Shown here: one piece after another, positions 1 through 10,200 of the stretch
Layout: every line of letters begins with the position of its first letter
How positions within the stretch are numbered: the stretch's first letter is position 1
Assembly (NCBI GenBank): GCA_963662155.1
Contig: OY759262.1
Span: 11,804,082-11,868,081 of the forward strand
Source of the DNA: Lamellibrachia columna
Taxonomy: Eukaryota > Annelida > Polychaeta > Sabellida > Siboglinidae
Direction: 5' to 3'
Length of the DNA: 64,000 nt
Made by a program: the position numbers and the translations under genes
Notes under the pieces: generated by a model
Databases searched by the model: none
What the model was told of the DNA's origin: nothing
Seen by the model: the letters and a program-made list of their open reading frames with translations, nothing else

Positions 1-505
1 TCACAGTCAGACCAGTAATCATTTTCCATTAACCTATCATCCTCTCTGAGGAAGAGACAAGGGACAAGTGAATTGCTGTACGGACAAATGAATTCTTCAT
101 TCTACTTTGGTCAAGTAGATAATTTGATGAATTTCTAGCCCTGACTCCTTATGTCTGAAGAAAATAGTTTATAATCTGGTGACTAATCTCGCATATTATT
201 AATCGCTAATATCAAAGGTATTACATTTTGGAATCATGTCAACAATTGTAAGAATTATTTCAGAGAATGACATAGCTAACTATCATTTTGACAACTTAGA
301 AGTGTTTCAACCTTCTAGTCAATTAATAAGTTATCTTGTTTACACAATTCACCACTGAGTAATGCCATGCCCAGTTTTCACGATTTGGCAAAATGTCTTG
401 TTCCTTTGGTGATACTTGCATCCCTTAGCAGCATACCCAGATACTGACATTTATAGTGTACATGTTTCCTCTGTAATATATTTTGTTTTGGGTTGATGCC
501 ATCAG
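1..505 (+). other. DCAF5 intron (3' part)
   Basis: No exon-like reading frame or conserved motif seen. It ends in the AG at 504-505. The upstream exon(s) encoding the DCAF5 N-terminus lie outside the window. Confidence 0.6.
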
Positions 506-649
506 GAGGAGATGACAGACGTGTGTTGATATGGAATGTGGAGAAGACCTGTGCAAATGTGGGCCAACCTGCAGTGATGACTGCTCAACATCACAGCAAC
601 ATCTTCTGTCTGGCATTCAACTCCACCATCAGCAAGGTGCTGTCTGGAG
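506..649 (+). CDS. DCAF5: DCAF5 exon A (first in window)
   Basis: Preceded by AG at 504-505 and followed by GTATGT at 650. It begins in phase 1, completing a Gly codon, and reads GGDDRRVLIWNVEK to HHSNIFCLAFNSTISKVLSG, the end of one WD40 blade and the start of the next. It lines up with the human SGGDDRRVLLW and HHSNIFCLAFNS segments. Confidence 0.92.
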
Positions 650-3600
650 GTATGTACTCGTAAATGTTGTGTTCCTCCTCCTTAAACAGATCAGGTGATT
701 GTTGTTGCCCTCCTCTGTATCCCTGAAGTCCAGGGTGAGGCTGGCATCAATACCAGTCGTAAAACAAATTGTCTCCCTTTTTCCGTCACTGATCCCGTTT
801 CACTGCTTTCTCCACCACCCACCTCTACTCCCCCATCCCTCGTTCTCATTCTCCCCTCCCACTAATGCCAAATCTCTCTTCACAAATCTCTTTTCATCAA
901 CTGTTCCCTTCCGTTCTTTCCACATATCCAGCCCACTTTATTCTCACCTCCTCACCACCTTCCTCCTGAAACTGTTGATTAATATGACAAATTATTTTAA
1001 ACAAGATTTGGCATTGACATAAATAATCCATTTGTGGCGTCCTCCATGATTTGGGTTGATTTGTGGAGTTCTTTATATTTCTATTTATTAAAGTGTTCAA
1101 AAGTTGTGCTCAGTTGTCATTATAAGCTTGTAGATTATATTCACAATTTAATTGTACTGAAGACAGACCTTACATTTACAAACAATGACATTAAGGTGGA
1201 CATTGACAATTTAATGTACTATTTGTTTATGGGTAAATGTGTGAATTGAGGGATATTTGGGATTATGAAGCAGCTTGCTTATAACATACTTTGTACATGA
1301 TAGATGGGACTGCACCTGGGTTCGACACTTGGGAAATTTGTTTCACCCAAATGTGCCTGTGTCTTTCAGAAGAGACACTAAAAGGAAGTAGATCCCACAC
1401 AGGGAAATGAAAATAAATCTGTTGTAGACTAACTCTAAAGAAGGACACTTTCAAAACAATAAACCATCAGACCTGTTACTGCCAACTTACTGGATCCTTT
1501 GATCTGAACTGAAACAAATAAGATAAATAAAAAAGAATGGTACCACAGCATAACAAGTTTTCTTCTTTTTCAGGCAATGACCAACAGGTTATTGTACATG
1601 ATATTGCCACGTGAGTATTTATTCTTAACTTCTGAAATCAGTTTGAGTTGAGAGTTGTAAACAACAATAAAAATTCTTTTACGCATTTTTTAAATGTGGA
1701 ATTACTGCACTTAAGTGTTAATATTCTGCTTAGTTCAGCGGGGTCCTCAGATGTAAACATTGCAGAAATTCTTGTATTGTATTTAAATATGTGGCATGAC
1801 AACAGGCATACACACATGACAACAGGCATACACCCATGACAACAGGCATACACACATGACAACAGGCATACACCCATGACAACATACATACACACATGAC
1901 AACAAGCATACACCCATGACAACAGGCATACACCCATGACAACAGGCATACACATGACAACAGGCATACACACATGACAACAGGCATACACACATAACAA
2001 CAGGCATACACACATGCACGCACACAACTGTTGACATCATGTGGGCTATAATCACAGAATTAGAGATTGACATATTGCATCTTGTTGTAGTGGCGCCATT
2101 TTGGATGTATTTCTGCATGATGAAGCTGTCTATGGTTTGTCAATAAATCCAGCCAATGATGACGTGTTCGCTAGTGCATGTGACGATGGGCAGATCCTCA
2201 TACACGACATGCGACTGTCTTCAAGCGAAGGTCTGTGTCAGTTCAGTAAAGATATATATGTTACAGTCAATCTGCATAATCAGTCATTTCGCGTAATGAC
2301 TGAAACAGGGCTTCCCCTGATTAATGACAAGTGATGTGGGCAAACTTTCTGTTTTTTTCATCTACCTATCCAGATATTTTCAGAAATTGCCACCTAGCAG
2401 CTATCTATTTCTCACACTAAAAAATATTTTTTATATTGTGATGAAATTATGATTTAAGATTAGTATTCGGGTTCACTTTGGATCGTGTAGAACACCAGGA
2501 ATTGAAGTTACTCCACATGGTCAAAACCACTTATCAAATTAATGTTTTTGTTACGAGGTGTAGTGCCCCAGTCCCCCTAGGTGCGCTTTGTGATATTATA
2601 CCCAGAGCAAACACTGTGAAGTATCAATTACAATTTGTCTTCTACTGTGTATCTTAAATTGAATGTTGGAAATGTAGAATGTCCTATTGTTTTTTGTGGA
2701 GTCAGGACATTGTGTCCTATTGACTTCAGAGGTTCAGGACATCCTATCACTTCTGTGGTATCCAATACAACTGTGGTGGATATTAACTCGAGGCTTCTTA
2801 CTGAGAAAACCTTTGAAGGGAATTACCCCTGTAGCTTCAATGTGCAGATCAATGAATGAAGGTCTGAAATTTCACCATTACCAAATCAAAATGAAACCAC
2901 ATCATGTTATGCAAGCCACCAAAATTGCATATGTGGGGCTGTGGAGTAATTTCTATGACAACATTCTGGTATGATGTCATCACTGCATAATTACATGTTA
3001 GCTATGGCACATTTGGAAGATTGTTTAACTAACTTTCCACCCATACCTCATTTATTATAGGTTGGAATATTTGCATTGATTAAATGGACTACTATCTACC
3101 CCTCAAATTGTGAAATATCTGGTAAATTTATCACACTTAAAATCAAGAAACAACGTTTAGCATAAGACGTGTGGTTCTTACTTGCTGAGTATGTAGTATC
3201 TATGACATGACTTCAAAGATTCTTCAGTTGCTGCAAGCTTGAGTTATTCTGTAGTATTGAAATATTCCACTTTGGGAATTAGATGTTTTTGACATATTTG
3301 AAACCTTTGTAAAGTTGTTCCTTAAATTGTACTTTGTAATTATCCTGTGCCATTGTGATAGTTGTGCCAAGAAGTGATTAACACCTACTGATTGTGTTTT
3401 TTTTATAGGGAGAGGCAATGCACAATAGCTAATTGAGACAATCACCATTGTTAGACAATTGGCATTCCCAGTTAGAGAATGGTTGGATCATCCATTACCT
3501 GTCCATCAAATCAGAGAACACTAGGTTTAACAAGATTTAATAAGATTGCCATCCCAAACAACAAGTTCCAGATGGCAAGTGGACAAGGAAGCCATTGGCT

Positions 3601-6205
3601 TATCGAGAGTCCAACAATTTTATCATCTATGTGTAGCCCGTACTTTCTCATGTCCAACCTATACTGTTCCTTAACTAATGCTGCTTTGTGCCTCTGGTTC
3701 CACAGCCTTCTTTAAGTTTGAAGAACATATTCATATCAACATCCTCATAACCGTTCACTATTTTAAATACTTCTATTTGGTCTCCTCTTAGTCTCCTGGT
3801 CTCTAGTGTTGTCAAACCACATTATAATAAGCGGCTTTCATAACTAAGGTCTCTTAATTCTGGAATAATTTTAGTTGCTTTTTGTTGTATTCTTTCTAGC
3901 TTGTCTATGTCCTTACGATACGGCCTCCATGCTTGTATACAATATTCCAAATGTAGTCTAACTATTGCTTTGTACAGGGGTACAATTAGCTGTTTCTCCT
4001 TATATGTGATAGTTCTCCTAATTAGCCCTAGAATTTGATTTCCTTTCGAAGCAGCAATCCCACATTGCGCTGAAACTTTCATGTCAGCACTAAATGTTAC
4101 ACCTAAGTCCTTTTCTTGTGTGGTGCTACCTAGTACAGCATCCCCCATTTTATATTCTTCGTCCATGTTTCCATATCCTATGTGTATGCATTTACACTTC
4201 CCAAAATTGAATAACATTTGCCATTTATCTGACCATTCAACTAATTTATCTAGATCGTCCTGTAAACTTTGTTTATCTGTAACATTAGTAACCTTTCTGA
4301 ATACTTTAGTGTCATCTGCAAATTTCAGTACTTTGCTAGATTGAAACCCGTCTGAAATTATGTTTCCACTGTTGTTTTCCAATGGTCCGACCTTATCTCG
4401 AACTTTCTGTTTACTCCTTACATAAGCATAGAAACACTTTGCTGTCATTTTTTATATTACTGTACCTGCCAATTTTTTTTTCAAATGTTCTTTTAGATTT
4501 TCTAATTTCAGTTGTAGCTAGGTTAAGTGCCTCTTTGTAGTTTGTGTAGTCTTCTACATTTCCTGTGTGTTTATACACCCTCCACAGTTGGATCCCCCGT
4601 AAATACCCGGGCTTTCCTCGCCTTCCCCTGTGATACTACAATCATCAAAGCTCCTTTCCTGTCGCACACTATGCCCCCTTTCTCTTCTGTCATCAACCTT
4701 TACTATCTTACCACCTGATACTCCCTCTCCCCTCACCCGCTTACCTTTCTTTTGTTGCAAACTCTGCCTCCTGTCATCGTTCTTCTTCTGATCCACAGTC
4801 TTCACCTTTTCTCTGCTCTTGTTATCCTCGACCATCCTGCCACCTGACAATCCCTCTTCACTCACTCATTTATCTTCCTTTTGTTGCACATTCTTCCTTT
4901 TTCCATCTTTCTTCTTCTTACCAGCTTTCTCCCTCACATTGCCACTGCTCTCCTTGTTCTCACCACCTCTGCTCTCCTCGTTTACACTACTTCTGCTCTC
5001 TTCTTTCTCACCCTGCCCTGTCATCATCAAAATCATATGCCTTAACTCATTTACCTGCTCCTGCAGACATTTCACTGTCATACACCCCGTACACACGAAA
5101 TGAAAATCATCTGCCTGCACCTCTGCCCACGAATTTATACACCCGGACTTTGCAAAGTCTATCCAGCTGTCGCAGCTAGAGCATGTTAAATTGCGTTTTG
5201 CCTTTTCTTGGCATTTGCACGGCGCCATGTTAGAAATTCAATTTATATTTGTTTATAATCCATTTATAATCAATTTATACTAGGTAGTCTTCACAAAGAC
5301 TGTTTATGTGTTGTAATACACACTTTATGCTATTTTACTTATGTCTTAATTAAATTTACAACTACTGCCTTGCAACTTACTTTCTATATAACAGCTGACG
5401 ATAACAAAACGTAATATCGTTCGAGCTAAAAAAGTTTCAGTGACCTTCTTTAAATTACACTGAATTACTACTGGCTAACTTTTAACAATAAATGTTGCTA
5501 AAACAAAATACTCAGGTTCTCAATCTTTAATATGTACTAAATTATTTACAATAATATTATGTCTCGTATTACGTACGCAATCAATTGACCACAACAAACC
5601 TTAATTATCGCTCGTGCTACTGAGTCTTCGGAGATGTACGATATAAACTACCCTAAATTACTCCTATAGCTAAATTTTAACAGCAACTATTACCTAAACA
5701 AGGACTCTTGTAAGTTTATGTTTAATATACACGTAATAATAATACTTATCCGATCAATATTCCACGCTTTAGACAAATATCCAATCCACCAAATTAAATT
5801 CTGTGTTCTCCTCAAGATTTCCCAAGATCACTATTGAGATAGCTGTTAATCAAACTGTCAGGTGGAGGGTTAGAATCTCACAGAGAGGGATAAATTATTA
5901 GCAAAATGTTGCTATTTACAAATATTTATTCACTTTGTTTATCTACTTGAGTAGTGTGAATGTCTGAAGAATTATGAAAGCTGACAATTAACATTGGAAC
6001 AATATGTAATGACAAAAGTACACAAATTGTTATTACATAGTATGACTGAAATGGTCACCAGTCAAACTGTGTAATAACAGTGCCTTATTTCCAGTAATTT
6101 CGCGTAATGACTGGAATTTCGCAAAATGCCTGAATGAAACATTTCGCGTAATGCCTAAACATGTCAGTCATTACGCAAAATGACTGATTACACAGATTGA
6201 CTGTA

Positions 6206-6276
<71 letters not shown>

Positions 6277-7192
6277 AAGGGATTGTTTTAGCAAAATAAA
6301 ACTAGTAATTCTTTTTTTTTTAAATCTTTATAAACGATGTCTTTCTCAATGTGTGGTCTAAATAGGTGACACCACAAAACTTTTCTAAGCAAACAAATAT
6401 TATGTATGGATTTACCTAAAGAAAAAGTGAAAACCATTATATACCTTATTTGTCTTTTCCCACATTTAATTATTTTTAGATTTACTGTTAGTGCAATCCT
6501 GGGTACAGTTATATAAATACGTCTTTCCATACTTTTATGGCGACTTTTAGAAATATTTTTTAAAGTTCAAATATTTGTGAATAGTTAATTTATTATGAAA
6601 TGATTACACCTGATTTTTTATTAATGCATTTCGCATGCTTGGATCAACCTGCTGGATGTATGCATCTGAAACAATGTAATGTTATTTCAATGTAGAGCTG
6701 ACACATAAATGATGTTTCTCGACAGATCCACTGTGCCTGGCCAGCTACGCGTCACCAATGCATTCAGTCATGTATAACCCAGTGGATCCCAGACTCGTAC
6801 TCACGGCTAATTCTAAGGAAGGCATTGGACTGTGGGATATTCGCAAACCTCGAAGGTAAATCTTACCCTAAAATATTGCAATGATATATCAGCTTATTAG
6901 TTTTTAGATGGGTAAACATGAGTTTTAGCAAATGGATGTTCATGAAACAGTGTAATACAAAGCGATATGCAAATATATATATATATAAAAAATATATATA
7001 TATATATATATACAAATACAAATAACATTTCAGAGTGAAATGTTTTAAGTATTATTGCTCATGTTGATGGACAGACAGAACTAAAATTTATCCACATATA
7101 CACTGGACAGAATCTGTAAATCATGCAGCCTGGGTATATATATATATATATATATATGTAAACTAGTTTGAAAGGTGGCACAATTTGTCGAT

Positions 7193-7228
<36 letters not shown>

Positions 7229-10200
7229 GCTGCATGATTTACAGAGTCTGTCCAGTGTATACGTGGATAAATTTTAGTTCTGTCTATCCATCAGCATGAG
7301 CAATAATACTTAAAACATTTTGCTTTGAAGTGTTATTTGAGTGTATCATTTGTATTGTAATTATTGTTGTAAACTTTCTGATAAAACATTGATTGCTGTT
7401 TGTGATGATGGGTCAATTGACAAATTGTTTATGTCACCAATAGTGCCACCTTTCAGACTGTTTTATTATATTTGTATATATGTGTGTGCATGCATGTGCT
7501 TGCTGTTTATTGGATTTAGTAGGATGACCAGCCAACCCATTATGATAAAAATACATAATTTATGCAATGCCCTGATCACTGGTATTCTGTTTTCCTGCTA
7601 TGTTGTTTTCCTGGTAATTTTACAGCTGGACATGGTATTACTGTAATTATATGTTGGACAATATTAAATCATTTAATATAGTGCACTAATTTCCCTCATA
7701 TAGTGAGACAATTATTATTTTCAATTAGACAATATAAAATAAATTAATAGCCAATGAAATTCCCCTGAGATGGATGAGCTCCCCTGGTTGTTGTTTCTGT
7801 GGTGTAGTTGCCTGCTGCGATACGGAGGCAGTCTAGCCCAGCAGAGCTGCATGAGTGTCCGAGTGAGCCAGCTGGGTGACAAGGTGATTGCCCTGCGCCG
7901 TCGCCTTCCCCCAGTCCTCTACAACATCCACTCGCCCCTCCCAGTCGTCCAGTTCGATACGGCTAGCTACTACAACTCCTGCACCATGAAGAGTTGCTGC
8001 TTCGCCGGTGACCGGGATCAGGTCAGTGGGTGCACTGGTCAGTGCTTTGTTGGTAGAAATCTCAGTTCTTCCCATATGATTTAACATTAATAATAATAAT
8101 TGACTTCTATGGCGCCTATATCCTCAGGAACCTGAGCTCAGAGGCGCAACAAAACAAAATCAGTAAGCGTAATTGTAAACAGGGACGTGCAAAAGTCAGT
8201 ATCAGAACGAGGGACAACCGAACATTTATGGTGGGAACGCATATTATATACATTGATATTCTTGCCATTTGTTTTTGTAGAACAGATTTCAGTTGTGATA
8301 ACGTTTTCTACAGCGGTTGACGACACCACTTACCTGTTTTCTACAGCGGTTGAGGACACCACTTACCTGTTTTCTACAGCGGTTGAGGACACCACTTACC
8401 TGTTTTCTACAGCGGTTGACGACACCACTTACCTGTTTTCTACAGCGGTTGAGGACACCACTTACCTGTTTTCTACAGCGGTTGAGGACACCACTTACCT
8501 GTTTTCTACAGCGGTTGACGACACCACTTACCTGCTTTCTACAGCGGTTGAGGACACCACTTACCTGTTTTCTACAGCGGTTGAGGACACCACTTACCTG
8601 TTTTCTACAGCGGTTGAAGACACCACTTACCTGTTCATGCCAAGACTGAATGGACAGATATTTCCGACACATCTAGCAATAGTTGTGTCGATTTATATTT
8701 TTCCTTTGTATTTCTGAATGTTCACTGTTCGTTTGTTGCAGTACATTCTGTCTGGCTCAGATGATTTCAACCTGTGCATGTGGCGGATACCAGACAAAGC
8801 CTCTAGTAAGTCCTACTGTCTTCCTACAAACGTTCCCTGGAAGCACTGTTGATACGGTCCATTAAAGCAGTATCAATGAATTGATTTTTTGCTTGTTTCG
8901 AATCAGTCTCATGTTATGAAAAATGAAACGTTGGTAATTTTTTTATTTTGTTTTAATGAAATCATCAAACAAGCCATGAAATTAGGTTTGGTCCCACCTA
9001 ACCAAAAAAGGCAAAAGTAGCTATGTATAACCTTCCTCAATCTATCCTATAACATAATGCTATTCACACTGGCTAATTACCCAATCTAACCATCAAAGTC
9101 AATTCTTTTGATGATTAACAATCAGTCTTACTAGAGCTTGTTCAGTTTCTGCACCGACTCTAGAATTCACTCCGTTTGTTTTAAGTCAGGAAATATAACA
9201 ACATTTCGCCGTAAACTAAAAACCCACCTGTTTAAACTTGCTTATCCTCCATAGCTCCCCATCGTACCAATCCAACTTTTTACAACTGGAAATGCTTATC
9301 GATTATGAACTGCGTAACCCCTTTTGTTTTGGGGGATTTTAGCGCCATAGATGTATTTTATATATTATTATTATGTTATTTTTAAACCAACTGCATATAT
9401 GGCATAAACTATTCACACACTATAAAGGTGAACATCAATGAATCTGGTTCTCAATGAGCGAAATACATTGAGAAGGGAGTTTTAAAGATCACGCTGTTTA
9501 CACTGAGACTGTAGTTAAATGGTGGTAGAGACGGGATATATTTATTTATTATTATTCAATGCCTAGAGTAGCATAAATGAGAAACAGCAACTCGTGATTC
9601 TTCTCTGAGTGAACGTGGCCACCTTTGTTCTAGCTGCGTGGGTTGGCGAGGCACACCTTGTGTTGAAGGGACATCGATCCATTGTCAACCAAGTCCGGTT
9701 CAACCCGTCCAACCATCTGATGATCTCCTCTGGAGTTGAGAAAGTCATCAAGGTCAGAGATCACCAGGCGCTTCTAGTGTGGTTTTTGATGTGTTTGTTT
9801 ACTTTCTGTTAGTGATGCAAGGTATTCACTTAGTTACGTATAAATAATAAGATGCAATTGCCTCTTCCTTTATGTAAATAACATGGCCCATGCATTGGAA
9901 TGGGCAAAAATCATACATAATAATATGTAATTGATATTTAATGTTTAATATAAATTAAGCAAATAATGTATTAAAACATATTATATCAAACAATTGTATG
10001 TGGAAGTATTTCCCACGTAATCCTTTTTAAGTCTGAATACACAACTGTGAATTTTCCAAGATTACAAGATATCGTATAATGTAAATATCCACCACAGAAT
10101 GCAGATGTATTACAGTGTGTATTTATAATAATAATGTTTTATTTCAGGCAAGAGCCCATAATATTATATATACATCCAAGTAAAAAAAAAAACACATACA

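Larger units (their letters stand above)
3479..5228 (-). mobile_element. Internally deleted non-LTR retrotransposon (CR1/L2-Jockey-like LINE)
   Basis: On the minus strand, an ORF1 start at 5228 is followed by fragments of ORF2: a pre-RT linker (near 4490-4590), the start of the reverse transcriptase, then FADDTKVFRK and the thumb region LGLIRRTITYKEKQLIVPLY and LEYCIQAWRPYRKDIDKLER. The endonuclease and much of the RT fingers/palm are missing, with apparent junctions near 4595 and 4343. A frameshift near 3820 separates the last part, which continues in another frame to about 3480. It is a dead copy in antisense to DCAF5, within the 2231-6725 intron. Confidence 0.8.
2259..6210. mobile_element. 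Putative non-autonomous DNA transposon with terminal inverted repeats
   Basis: TGTTACAGTCAATCTG followed by YRTAATCAGTCATTT occurs at 2259 on the + strand and, inverted, at about 6165-6210. The arms match over about 45 nt with only a few differences. Sub-terminal copies of TTTCGCGTAATG cluster at 6095-6180. The right end abuts a (TA)n tract and the left end TATATA, so a TA target duplication cannot be measured. The interior has no transposase-like frame but contains an antisense LINE. The family is not recognised; this could be a MITE-like element enlarged by a nested insertion. Confidence 0.55.
2231..6725 (+). other. DCAF5 intron C-D (4.5 kb)
   Basis: Holds the TIR element, the antisense LINE and the (TA)n tract. 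The stretches 2310-3480 and 5230-6090 show no coding signal. The first 28 nt after the donor are all that separates exon C from the left TIR. Confidence 0.7.

Noticed and set aside
1638..2118. Overlapping Cys/Val-rich minus-strand ORFs
   Set aside because: Produced by the 20-bp minisatellite at 1796-2017.
8187..8717. 176-residue + strand and 127-residue - strand ORFs with 11-residue repeats
   Set aside because: The 33-bp array is a multiple of three without stops, so long frames arise automatically. The region is intronic in DCAF5.
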